A stretch of DNA of 12,344 nucleotides from an uncultured Candidatus Melainabacteria bacterium (GTDB lineage: Bacteria; Cyanobacteriota; Vampirovibrionia; Gastranaerophilales; Gastranaerophilaceae), in the NCBI GenBank assembly GCA_934700385.1, contig CAKUXO010000034.1, forward strand, positions 1 through 12,344, in the 5' to 3' direction. The first letter of the stretch is position 1; the number at the start of each line of letters is the position of its first letter. Both the position numbers and the translations under genes were made by a program. Shown here piece after piece: positions 5,477 to 12,344 of this stretch. The notes beneath the pieces were generated by a model. The model did no database searches. It worked only from the letters and a program-made list of their open reading frames with translations, and was not told where the DNA came from.

Positions 5477-7018
5477 TTGTATAACTCTATATATCCGATG
5501 AATATTAATTATAAAAACCATAGAAATAATATCAATGGTTCAATTAATAATGCCTCAAATTCAAACAAAATTGTTAATCAAGAAAAAAACGAAAATCAAA
5601 ATAATCAAAATTTAAACGAAAAAAAAGATTCTTTTCAATATACAAAAGGTCAAATTAACATTTCTCAAATTTTGGGCGATTTTAAAAACACAATAATAGC
5701 AATTAGCCCGCCGCAAGAAACCCAAGAAGAAATTTCAATTTATTTGAATTTAGTTGAAAAAGAATCTAAAAAAGAAAATCCTTCAAGAGAAATTATTTTA
5801 TCTAATTTGAAAAACGCTTCAAAAATTTCTGATGCCTATATAGCATCCAGCCTAAATAAGCCATCAAGAGTTGTTGAAGGGTGGATTGATACAATGTTTT
5901 TGCAAAAAATCAATCTTAAATCAAATCCTGAAGAAATAAATCCTGAATTTTTGCTTGATTTTCCTCAAAAAGCGCAAAATAAAATTGAAAATGCAAAACT
6001 TCAAGAAATAACTCCAGAAGTAGCGTCAGAAGAAATAGAACAACCTCAAGAAGAAGTTGGGCAAGCTCAGCTTCAATCTTCTGAAATAAAAATTAATCCA
6101 ATTGAAACCCAACAACCCCCTCAAACTTCCCAAATTCAAGAAAACATCAAAGTTACAAACGAGCTTGAATTATCTCAAAATAATTCAAGTGAAATTCCTA
6201 TTCAAAATGACGAGCAAGATTTAGCTCAACCCCCAATAGTTAAAGGTCTTTTTACACCGCAAAACACAAAAGATTTAAAAGCAAGAGAGCTTTTCATTGA
6301 AGCAAAAAATATGCCTCAAGATAACACAGGGGACACAAATGCTATTAATCTTTTAAATGAAGCTCTTGGAATTTTATCTGACGATAATTCAACAAATCAA
6401 AACATCAAAGCCGCAATTCACCTTGAAAGAGGGAAAATTTTTGATAATTATGATTATGTTGATTACGCTCTAAGAGATTATTTTGAAGCAACAAAAACCC
6501 AAGATTTAAACCTAAAAGCGCAAGCATATTATAAATCTGGTAATATTTATGATGAATTTAGAGAATATAAACCTGCTTTAGATAATTATTTTTTAAGCGT
6601 TTCATATAGTGGTGAAGCAGATAACCAAACCGCACAAGCTAAGGTTTTATCTAAAATTGCCTCACTTTATACAAAACAATATGACCTTGAAAAAACAAAT
6701 AACTATTCTGATTTAGCAATTGAAACAGCATATAATTCTAATAACAATAAAGTTATTGCTGACACATATTCAACAAGTGCGCAAAATTATCAATATCTTG
6801 GAGAAAATCAAAAGGCACTTGATAGCTATAAAAGCGCTTTAAGTAAGTTTTTTGAAACAGATGAAAGTTTTGAACAAATGGCTTATAATTATGAACAGGC
6901 TTCAATTGTCATGAGAAAACTTGGCAATTTTGCTAAGGCAGACAAGCTTCAATCGAAAGCAAATCTATATTATCAAAAAGCGCAACTTCTTGATGAGCAA
7001 CAGGCAAAAGTAAGTTAA
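5477..7018 (+). CDS. Tetratricopeptide-repeat protein of unknown function
   Basis: This 513-aa protein has no signal peptide or membrane helix and is probably cytoplasmic. Residues 1-55 are Asn/Gln/Lys-rich and look disordered. Residues 57-148 look like a compact helical domain (ISQILGDFKNTIIAI, then ISIYLNLVEKESKKE, then ASSLNKPSRVVEGWIDTMFL). Residues 165-255 are a Gln/Glu/Pro-rich linker. Residues 266-503 carry about six TPR-type helix pairs, for example AYYKSGNIYDEFREYKPALD at 350-369 and QNYQYLGENQKALDSYKSAL at 436-455, so a protein-binding scaffold role is likely. The TTG start is supported by GAGGT 6 nt upstream; ATG at 5498 is the alternative. It is divergent from the Glu-rich/spmAB operon, and its last 86 nt overlap aroB on the other strand. 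I do not know its partner or pathway. Confidence 0.85.
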   Translation: MYNSIYPMNINYKNHRNNINGSINNASNSNKIVNQEKNENQNNQNLNEKKDSFQYTKGQINISQILGDFKNTIIAISPPQETQEEISIYLNLVEKESKKENPSREIILSNLKNASKISDAYIASSLNKPSRVVEGWIDTMFLQKINLKSNPEEINPEFLLDFPQKAQNKIENAKLQEITPEVASEEIEQPQEEVGQAQLQSSEIKINPIETQQPPQTSQIQENIKVTNELELSQNNSSEIPIQNDEQDLAQPPIVKGLFTPQNTKDLKARELFIEAKNMPQDNTGDTNAINLLNEALGILSDDNSTNQNIKAAIHLERGKIFDNYDYVDYALRDYFEATKTQDLNLKAQAYYKSGNIYDEFREYKPALDNYFLSVSYSGEADNQTAQAKVLSKIASLYTKQYDLEKTNNYSDLAIETAYNSNNNKVIADTYSTSAQNYQYLGENQKALDSYKSALSKFFETDESFEQMAYNYEQASIVMRKLGNFAKADKLQSKANLYYQKAQLLDEQQAKVS

Positions 7019-7994
7019 TTTTTTTATTTTCAACTTTTTTATCTTGCCCCATAAGCTCAATAAATTTCTTTTTATTAAGTTTCATTTTCTTTTTAGTAAG
7101 TTCAAATTTATCAATTAAGAAAATAATTTCATCAAAATAATCTTTTTCAATTAGCTTTTGATTAAGCGCTAATTTTGCGGCATATTTCATTCCATAAGCA
7201 ACTGCTTCACCATGAGAAACTTTTTTATAGTTTGTTAAGGTTTCAATTGGATGAGCAAAAGTGTGCCCAAAGTTTAAAATTTTTCTTAAATTGCCCTCTA
7301 GTAAATCTTTTTCAACAACACCAGCCTTTAAATTGGCGCAAGCGTTAATTATATAAGGCATTTCATTTTTAATATCTTTTTTTTGATTTCTTTTTAAGAA
7401 ATTAATTAAATCATATTTTTTTTCATTTTTACAAGATTTTTCAATAAAAGCATATTTAACAATTTCACCCAGTCCGCATTTATATTCATATTCATTTAAG
7501 GTTAAAAGAAAAGTGGGATCAATTAAAATTTTAGAAGCAGGATAAAATGAACCTATTAAATTTTTTCCAAATTTAGAGTTAAAACCCGTTTTTCCGCCAA
7601 TTGAAGAATCGCACATCGCTAAAAGGGTTGTTGGAACTTGAATTAAATTAACCCCCCTTAAAACGCTACTTGCAACATAGCCTGCTAAATCTCCAACAAC
7701 ACCACCCCCAAGGGCGATAATTGTATCTTTTCTTTCGATTTTTTCTTCTAATAAACGATTTAAAATGAAGTCAAAAGTTTTAATATTTTTATATTTTTCA
7801 CCGTCTTTAATTATAATTACACGATTTTTATTGAATTTATAAATCAAATGCCCGTATAATTTTGCAATTGTTGAATTGGTAATTAAAAAACTTCTTTTTT
7901 CATCGGCAAAATCAAAAATATTCTTTGAAATTTCATTTTCGATTATAATTTCGCTATTTTGCGTTTTTGAGGTTGATATTTCTATTTTTTCCAT
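6933..7994 (-). CDS. aroB: 3-dehydroquinate synthase
   Basis: AroB converts DAHP to 3-dehydroquinate, the second step of the shikimate pathway, using NAD and a divalent metal. It is 353 aa, the usual length. Motifs are IKDGEKYKN at residues 62-70, the nucleotide-binding ALGGGVVGDLAGYVAS at 94-109, QVPTTLLAMCDSSIGGKTGF at 119-138, KCGLGEIVKYAFI at 172-184, KAGVVEKDLLEGNLRK at 223-238, GHTFAHPIE at 243-251 and HGEAVAYGM at 261-269. The expected metal ligands (Glu177, His244, His261) are all present. It is the last gene of the operon and its start overlaps aroK by 13 nt. Its C-terminal 28 codons and TAG stop lie inside the convergent TPR gene. That tail (KKINLLLPVAHQEVALFDN) still fits the family's normal C-terminus, so the overlap is not a read-through artefact. 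Confidence 0.96.
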   Translation of the reverse strand: MEKIEISTSKTQNSEIIIENEISKNIFDFADEKRSFLITNSTIAKLYGHLIYKFNKNRVIIIKDGEKYKNIKTFDFILNRLLEEKIERKDTIIALGGGVVGDLAGYVASSVLRGVNLIQVPTTLLAMCDSSIGGKTGFNSKFGKNLIGSFYPASKILIDPTFLLTLNEYEYKCGLGEIVKYAFIEKSCKNEKKYDLINFLKRNQKKDIKNEMPYIINACANLKAGVVEKDLLEGNLRKILNFGHTFAHPIETLTNYKKVSHGEAVAYGMKYAAKLALNQKLIEKDYFDEIIFLIDKFELTKKKMKLNKKKFIELMGQDKKVENKKINLLLPVAHQEVALFDNIDLLSIEACLP

Positions 7995-8497
7995 AATAAA
8001 TTAAAAATTTCTTCAACAATTTCATTCTTAGTTTTATTATCTGTTATTATTTTAAGATTTGCAAGATTGTAAAATTCTTCTCTTTCATTTATTATTTTTT
8101 TTATTTCTTCTTTAGGGTTTAAAACCTGTAACAGTGGGCGTTTTGTATCTTCTTTAATTCTTTCAAAAATAGTTTTAGAAGACGTTTTAAGATAAATTGT
8201 AAAAATATCATTATTAAATAAAATATCTCTGTTTTCTTTTTTTAAAACAACTCCGCCACCACAAGATAAAATAAAATTTTCTTTTTTTGAAATTTCTTTT
8301 AAAATTTCTGTTTCTTTTTCTCGAAAAGAATTTTCGCCAAACTTTTTAAAAAAATCTTTTATTGCCATTTTTTCATTTTGAATAAAAATTTCATCAGCTT
8401 CAAAAAATTCTAAACCTGTTTTAAATGCTAAAAGCCTTGATATTGTTGTTTTTCCTGAACCCATCATGCCGATAAAAGCAATTTTATTATATTTCAT
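7982..8497 (-). CDS. aroK: Shikimate kinase
   Basis: This enzyme phosphorylates shikimate at the 3-hydroxyl with ATP. It is 171 aa, typical for the family. Visible motifs are Walker A GMMGSGKTT at residues 10-18, the shikimate-binding Asp35 in EADEIF, Arg59 in SFREKE, CGGGVVL at 79-85 (the GGG motif), the lid arginine in KRPLLQV at 119-125, and EREEFYNLAN at 138-147 near the adenine-binding region. AAGAGGATAA precedes the ATG as a Shine-Dalgarno inside the end of aroC. It overlaps aroC by 11 nt and aroB by 13 nt, so translation is likely coupled along the three pathway genes. The stop is TAG. Whether it is named aroK or aroL is only convention here. Confidence 0.95.
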   Translation of the reverse strand: MKYNKIAFIGMMGSGKTTISRLLAFKTGLEFFEADEIFIQNEKMAIKDFFKKFGENSFREKETEILKEISKKENFILSCGGGVVLKKENRDILFNNDIFTIYLKTSSKTIFERIKEDTKRPLLQVLNPKEEIKKIINEREEFYNLANLKIITDNKTKNEIVEEIFNLLWKK

Positions 8498-9608
8498 TTA
8501 TCCTCTTTTTATAATGTTCAAAAGAAAAATCGATATCTTTTTTAGAATCATGCCCAAATTTTTCTAAAAATGCGTCTAAAATAATAATGGCGCTCATATT
8601 TTTTGCAACAATTCCACAAGCATATACAGCACAATTATCAGCCCTTTCAAAGTGTGCTTGGGTTTTAGTGTGAGTTTTAATTTCAACGCTATTAAGAGCT
8701 TTTTTCATTGTGGGGATTGGTTTCATTCCAACAGTTAAAATAATATCTTCCCCGTTTGACATACCGCCCTCAATGCCACCAGAATTATTTGTTTTATGAT
8801 AATATTTTTCATCATAAAAAATTTCATCATGTGAATTAAAACCCGATAATTCGCTATAGCGCTTACCAAGCCCAACTTCAACAGATTTAATTGCAGGTAT
8901 TGACATTAACGCTTGCGCTAAGCGCCCATCAAGCCTTTTATCCCAGTGAATGAAACTACCAAGCCCAATTGGGGCATTTTTAATTGTTACTTTAACAACC
9001 CCACCAAGGCTATCACCCTCTTTTTGATAGCTTTTTATATAATTTTCAAATTCATCTTTATTTTTACATTCACCAACAGATAAAACTTCAGATGAAAATT
9101 CAAGATTGTAATTTTTTAAAATATTTTGACAAATTGCCCCAACTGCCACTCTTGTGGCTGTTTCACGAGCGCTTGAACGCTCTAAGACATATCTTAAATC
9201 ATCAAATCCATATTTTATTGCGCCTGATAGGTCAGCATGAGCTGGGCGAAACTTTGAAATTTTCTTTTCTTCAATTTTTTCTAAAACTTCGGCTTTTAAT
9301 TTTGAATCCAGTTCATCGAAATTGATTTTTTCAACGCTCATTGGATAAAGCCAATTTTGCCAATCTTTGTTTTCTATTTCAATTGAAATAGGGCTTGCAG
9401 TGGTAATACCATGGCAAACACCTGATTTAATTTTGATTTTATCGGTTTCGATTTTCATTCTGCCACCTCTACCAAAGCCTTGTTGTCTTTGAGATAGTTC
9501 TGAATTTATAAAATCAAAATCTAATTCATAACCATAAGGAATGCCGTCAATTATAGCATTTAAGGCTTGACCATGGGATTCACCGGAAGTTAAAAACCTT
9601 AAAGCCAT
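8487..9608 (-). CDS. aroC: Chorismate synthase
   Basis: AroC removes phosphate from EPSP to make chorismate, the last shikimate step, and needs reduced FMN. The chosen product is 373 aa and begins MALRFLTSGESHG, matching the usual N-terminus. Signatures are GESHGQALNAIIDGIP (residues 9-24), RQQGFGRGGRMKIETD (41-56), FRPAHADLSGAIKYG, then VLERSSARETATRVAVGA, and near the end SGGIEGGMSNGE followed by the GMKPIPT and AHFERADNCAV motifs. The ATG at 9608 is preferred over the ATG at 9623. The later one forms TAATG with the nif3 stop, has GGGTGAT 6 nt upstream, and gives the family-standard start; the earlier one adds only MGDNL. Neighbours aroK and aroB supply two more pathway steps. Confidence 0.96.
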   Translation of the reverse strand: MALRFLTSGESHGQALNAIIDGIPYGYELDFDFINSELSQRQQGFGRGGRMKIETDKIKIKSGVCHGITTASPISIEIENKDWQNWLYPMSVEKINFDELDSKLKAEVLEKIEEKKISKFRPAHADLSGAIKYGFDDLRYVLERSSARETATRVAVGAICQNILKNYNLEFSSEVLSVGECKNKDEFENYIKSYQKEGDSLGGVVKVTIKNAPIGLGSFIHWDKRLDGRLAQALMSIPAIKSVEVGLGKRYSELSGFNSHDEIFYDEKYYHKTNNSGGIEGGMSNGEDIILTVGMKPIPTMKKALNSVEIKTHTKTQAHFERADNCAVYACGIVAKNMSAIIILDAFLEKFGHDSKKDIDFSFEHYKKRINEI

Positions 9609-10351
9609 TAGATTATCACCCATGGTTTTTCTTCTTTTGCGATAATAACTTCAACTTTTGTTTTAGCAATTAAACCTTGAATTAAAGGTAAAACAGGTAA
9701 TTCAGATTCAAAATGACCAATGTCGATTACTGCAAAACCATCCACTTCAAGAGCTTTGTGGAATTTTATATCGCCAGTAATATAAGCATCCACATCATAA
9801 TCTCTTAATTTATCAATAAAACTGCCACCAGCGCCAGCGCAAATTGCAACATTTTTAACAATAGTTATATTATTTGGATTGATTAATTTAACATGTTCCA
9901 TATTAAGTGCTTGTTTAACGTTATCAACAAGCTGTTCTAAGGCTAATTCATCCTTTAAGTGTGCAATTTTAATATAATCTTCAACAGGCGCAAGATTTTG
10001 CAACCCCAAAACCCCACAAAGAGCGTCTGTTGTAGAACCATAAGTTTTATCAAGGTTTGTGTGAGCGCTATAAACACAAATATTATTTTTAATTGCTTCT
10101 AGGATTAATGGGTTATCGATTTTTTTAATTGAATTAAAAATCAAAGGATGATGTGTAACAATTAAGTCGCAATCATTCGTTATTGCTTGCTCTAAAACAT
10201 CTTTTGTTAATGAGAGCGCAACTAAAACCTTATTAGTGTAATCATGACCAAGGTTAACTTGCCAACCTGAATTATCCCAAGGTTCAGCCAAATCCAAGGA
10301 AGCGTATTTTTCAATTTTAGAAATAATATAATCTGTTTTAATCACAAACAA
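9608..10351 (-). CDS. NIF3/DUF34 family metal-binding protein
   Basis: This belongs to the widely conserved NIF3 (DUF34, YbgI/YqfO-like) family, a dinuclear-metal protein often annotated 'GTP cyclohydrolase 1 type 2', though the cellular role is not settled. It is 247 aa, the short form without the PII-like insert of the roughly 370-aa versions. Motifs are EPWDNSGWQVN at residues 23-33, LIVTHHPLIF at 63-72, SAHTNLDKTYGSTTDAL at 95-111, CAGAGGSF at 171-178, YITGDIKFHKALE at 190-202, and DIGHFESE at 210-217. His67, His68, Asp101, His213 and Glu217 are the likely metal ligands. It overlaps coaBC by 14 nt and touches aroC in a TAATG junction. The family is certain; I infer no specific link to CoA or chorismate synthesis beyond co-expression. 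Confidence 0.94.
   Translation of the reverse strand: MFVIKTDYIISKIEKYASLDLAEPWDNSGWQVNLGHDYTNKVLVALSLTKDVLEQAITNDCDLIVTHHPLIFNSIKKIDNPLILEAIKNNICVYSAHTNLDKTYGSTTDALCGVLGLQNLAPVEDYIKIAHLKDELALEQLVDNVKQALNMEHVKLINPNNITIVKNVAICAGAGGSFIDKLRDYDVDAYITGDIKFHKALEVDGFAVIDIGHFESELPVLPLIQGLIAKTKVEVIIAKEEKPWVII
9615..9621 (-). promoter_or_regulatory. Ribosome binding site of aroC
   Basis: GGGTGAT on the minus strand matches the 3' half of the full Shine-Dalgarno (GGTGAT) and lies 6 nt before the ATG at 9608. It decides between the two candidate aroC starts. Confidence 0.6.
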
Positions 10352-11498
10352 CCTCCAAAATTTCTTTTGCGATATTTTCTTTTGTATTCAAACCTATATC
10401 AGTTATTTTACCACTTTTTTCAAGGATTGTAACCTTATTTTTATCATTGTTAAGCGCAGATGGTTCATTAATTACAATGTAATCAAGATTTTTGTTTTGA
10501 AGTTTCAATTTTGCACAATTTAGAAAATCTTTATCTGTTAAACAAAAACCGATTATTTTTTGATTTTCATTTTTATTTTTAGAAATTTCAGCCACAACAT
10601 CAGGATTTTTCACAAGATTTAATTGAAACTCTGTGTCAATATCTTCTTTTGAAATTTTAAATTCTGAAATTTCTTTCATCCTAAAATCGCCCACAGCTGC
10701 CGCCATAAAAAGATAATCAAAATTTTTCTTTTTTAATTCTTCAAGCATTTGAAGTGCTGAATCAACTTTTGTTATCGGATAATTTCTTTTAAGCTCAATT
10801 GTTGAAATCGCTTCAACACTATAACCTAAGTTATATGCCCAATCTGCAAGAGCTGTACCCATTTTACCAGAGGACGCATTTGTTAAAAAGCGAACAGAAT
10901 CAATTTTTTCTTTTGTGCCGCCTAAGGTCACTAAAACTTTTTTAGAATTATTTTTTTTATCTTGATATAACATTCTTAAAGTTTTTTGATAGATTAATTG
11001 AATATCTGCTAATCTTCCTTTGCCATTAGCATTACATGCCAGAAAACCGCTTTCAGGTTCAACTATTTCAACATCATTTTTCTTTAATTTTTCTACATTC
11101 TCAACCACAAAAGGATTGTTATACATCCCCTCATTCATCGCAGGGGCAATTAAAATAGGCTTTTTATATCCTAAATAAGCGCAAAAAACGCTTGTTAAAA
11201 GATTATCTGCAACGCCTGTTGCAATTTTAGATAATGTATTAGCACTAATTGGCGCTATAACAAAAACATCAGCCCATTGTGCAAGGCTTATGTGTTCAAC
11301 TTTAAATTCTTTTTCAAATTGCTCGAAGTAGGCTTTGTTATTTGTTAAAGTTTCTAAAACCAAAGGTGAGATAAAATTTTTCGCATTTTCAGTTATTATT
11401 GTTTTAACGTTATAACCATTTTTCTTATAAAGTCTTATTAATTCATAGGCTTTATAAGCGGCAATTGAAGATGTTATACCCAAAAGGATATTTTTCAT
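10338..11498 (-). CDS. coaBC: Bifunctional phosphopantothenoylcysteine decarboxylase/phosphopantothenate-cysteine ligase
   Basis: This enzyme makes 4'-phosphopantetheine from 4'-phosphopantothenate and cysteine, two steps of CoA synthesis. The flavin-dependent CoaC half spans residues about 1-180: GITSSIAAYKAYELIR (7-22), the active histidine in VEHISLAQWAD (His69), IAPISANTLSKIATGVADNL (81-100), PAMN at 119-122, and the flap cysteine in GFLACNANGKGRL (Cys155). The CoaB half spans about 186-386: VTLGGTKEKIDSVRFLTN then ASSGKMG (to 214), AAAVGDFR at 266-273, FKISK at 280-284, NPDVVAEI and GFCLTD. The Asn of VINEPSA and the short basic loop are kept. At 386 aa it is slightly shorter than the usual roughly 400 aa. 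The ATG overlaps the gmk stop as TAATG; in many bacteria rpoZ sits between these genes, but here there is no room for it. Confidence 0.96.
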   Translation of the reverse strand: MKNILLGITSSIAAYKAYELIRLYKKNGYNVKTIITENAKNFISPLVLETLTNNKAYFEQFEKEFKVEHISLAQWADVFVIAPISANTLSKIATGVADNLLTSVFCAYLGYKKPILIAPAMNEGMYNNPFVVENVEKLKKNDVEIVEPESGFLACNANGKGRLADIQLIYQKTLRMLYQDKKNNSKKVLVTLGGTKEKIDSVRFLTNASSGKMGTALADWAYNLGYSVEAISTIELKRNYPITKVDSALQMLEELKKKNFDYLFMAAAVGDFRMKEISEFKISKEDIDTEFQLNLVKNPDVVAEISKNKNENQKIIGFCLTDKDFLNCAKLKLQNKNLDYIVINEPSALNNDKNKVTILEKSGKITDIGLNTKENIAKEILEVVCD

Positions 11499-12067
11499 TA
11501 TTTTGTTTCCTTGTTATAAATTTCAATTAATTCATCGACCGCTTTTTCAACAACATTATTTTCAATTACATAACTGAATTTATCGGCATTTTTTAATTCT
11601 TCCTTAGCGGCAGCTAATCTTTTTGAAATTGAAGCTTCGTTTTCACTATGCCTACCACGAAGGCGCTTTTCAAGTTCTTCAAAAGTTGGCGGTTTAATGA
11701 AAATTGTAACCGCTTCGGGGCATTTTTCCATAACTTGCAAAGCCCCTTGAAGTTCAATTTCTAAAAGAACACTTTTACCTTCGTTTAATTTTTCAGACAC
11801 AAATTTTTTATTTGTACCGTAATAATTTCCGCTATAACAAGCATATTCAAGAAATGCGTCATCTTTAATCATTTTTTCAAATTCTTCTTTTGAAATGAAG
11901 AAATAGTGCATTCCATTAATTTCACCGTCACGAGGCTGCCTTGTTGTATTTGAAATTGAATAGATTATGTTATTATCAACTTTTTTAAAAAAGTCAGCTA
12001 AAATCGTCCCCTTGCCAACGCCGGATGGACCTGTAAAGATAATTAATTTTGGTTTATTTTGTTTCAT
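11498..12067 (-). CDS. gmk: Guanylate kinase
   Basis: Gmk phosphorylates GMP (and dGMP) with ATP to give GDP. It is 189 aa. The P-loop is GPSGVGKGT at residues 13-21; SISNTTRQPRDGEINGMHYF at 37-56 holds the GMP-binding Ser/Thr-Arg-x-Pro region; EYACYSGNYYGT at 74-85 is the GMP-binding turn. LLEIELQGALQV at 101-112 corresponds to the LEIEVQGALQV form of Bacillus-type enzymes, and the lid is RLRGRHSENEASISKRL at 135-151. It is the first gene of the gmk-coaBC-nif3-aroC-aroK-aroB operon. No strong Shine-Dalgarno precedes the ATG at 12067; a TATAAT lies about 30 nt upstream. I saw no other in-frame start with better support. Confidence 0.96.
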   Translation of the reverse strand: MKQNKPKLIIFTGPSGVGKGTILADFFKKVDNNIIYSISNTTRQPRDGEINGMHYFFISKEEFEKMIKDDAFLEYACYSGNYYGTNKKFVSEKLNEGKSVLLEIELQGALQVMEKCPEAVTIFIKPPTFEELEKRLRGRHSENEASISKRLAAAKEELKNADKFSYVIENNVVEKAVDELIEIYNKETK

Positions 12068-12097
12068 TGATTCAATCTTTTTAATGTGGTTTTTATG

Positions 12098-12126
12098 ATT
12101 ATATAATAAAATTTATTTTTTTAAAG
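12098..12126 (-). promoter_or_regulatory. Predicted promoter of the gmk-coaBC-nif3-aroCKB operon
   Basis: The minus strand has TATAAT at 12103-12098, and 17 bp upstream a poor -35 (CTTTAA, 12126-12121). The start point would be near 12091, leaving about 24 nt before the gmk ATG. The -10 is good; the -35 is weak, and AT richness raises the chance of a coincidental match. Confidence 0.4.
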
Positions 12127-12162
12127 TAGGAAAAATTAGGATTGGTTTATGTGTTGCCGATT

Positions 12163-12344
12163 ATCGCTCTGGCTTGCGCATTTTGGCTCCTGAGGAAATC
12201 AAAGATTTCCACGTCGCCTATCGACTGTTTGAATGTCAATGCTCAACGCATTAACATTCATCGCACCGGCTTGCGCATTTTGGCTCCTGAGGAAATCAAA
12301 GATTTCCACGTCGCCTATCGACTGTTTGAATGTCAATGCTCAAC
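12163..12344. repeat. 97-bp tandem repeat, about 1.8 copies, cut by the window edge
   Basis: The stretch 12171-12247 recurs without a mismatch at 12268-12344, a 77-bp perfect match with a 97-bp period. The match continues imperfectly a few bases leftwards to about 12163 (ATCGC shared), and the second copy is still running at the window end. One unit has 45 G/C in 97 (about 46%), far richer than its surroundings. Each unit holds a perfect dyad, GGAAATC-AAA-GATTTCC (12194-12210 and 12291-12307). Unit 1 also holds an 11-of-12-bp hairpin with arms 12231-12242 and 12248-12259 around a TCAAC loop. The period is not a multiple of three, stops interrupt the frames, and no start or ribosome site is seen, so it is probably non-coding. 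The spacer 12104-12162 holds nothing else clear. Confidence 0.9.

Noticed and set aside
7004..7050. Possible terminator hairpin after the TPR stop (AAGTT/AACTT with GGCAA/TTGCC)
   Set aside because: The paired arms are short with mismatches and a long loop, and the sequence is explained by aroB coding on the other strand.
9092..9325. A 77-codon + strand frame inside aroC
   Set aside because: It is antisense to conserved chorismate synthase motifs and has no ribosome site or recognisable domain.
12171..12344. Possible CRISPR array or coding repeat at the right edge
   Set aside because: The whole 97-bp unit is identical with no variable spacers. A 27-codon open stretch (GLRILAPEEIKDFHVAYR and on) has no start and ends in TAA at 12252-12254, and the 97-bp period shifts the frame.
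1..12344. TGA reassignment, because none of the 14 genes ends in TGA (12 TAA, 2 TAG)
   Set aside because: All family genes are full length with no in-frame TGA and use TGG for Trp. Preference for TAA is expected in AT-rich DNA.

Overview
The window is very AT-rich (roughly a quarter to 30% GC by eye in coding DNA) and gene-dense. It holds 14 protein genes, one of them cut by the left edge. No tRNA, rRNA, CRISPR array or insertion sequence was seen. TGG is used for Trp and all family genes read through under the standard code. Intact amino-acid, CoA and nucleotide genes suggest a free-living or host-associated bacterium rather than a reduced parasite. SpmA/SpmB homologues, Bacillus-like Gmk and Hpt sequences, and the style of the two low-complexity proteins fit a low-GC Firmicute or a non-photosynthetic relative of cyanobacteria (Gastranaerophilales/Vampirovibrionia type). 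I lean to the latter, but the sequence alone does not prove it.

Layout: (1) Positions 1-2099, + strand: the 3' end of aspartokinase lysC, then tilS and hpt, with a 4-nt gap and a 16-nt overlap. (2) Positions 2100-5240, - strand: an apparent four-gene operon read right to left. It encodes a 42-residue small protein, a 629-residue glutamate-rich protein with a probable C-terminal winged helix, SpmA and SpmB. (3) Positions 5241-5476: a divergent promoter region. (4) Positions 5477-7018, + strand: a cytoplasmic TPR protein of unknown function with a TTG start. (5) Positions 6933-12067, - strand: a six-gene operon gmk-coaBC-nif3-aroC-aroK-aroB in which every adjacent pair overlaps by 1-14 nt. (6) Positions 12068-12344: the gmk promoter region and then a GC-richer 97-bp tandem repeat, cut by the right edge.

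The housekeeping part joins the shikimate pathway (aroB, aroK, aroC) to CoA synthesis (coaBC) and GMP phosphorylation (gmk). The left edge joins lysine/threonine-branch control (lysC) to tRNA-Ile2 lysidine synthesis (tilS) and purine salvage (hpt). The less ordinary parts are the operon of uncharacterised proteins with spmA/spmB, the convergent gene pairs that abut or overlap by 86 bp, and the edge repeat. I did not find a clear new defence or mobile system.
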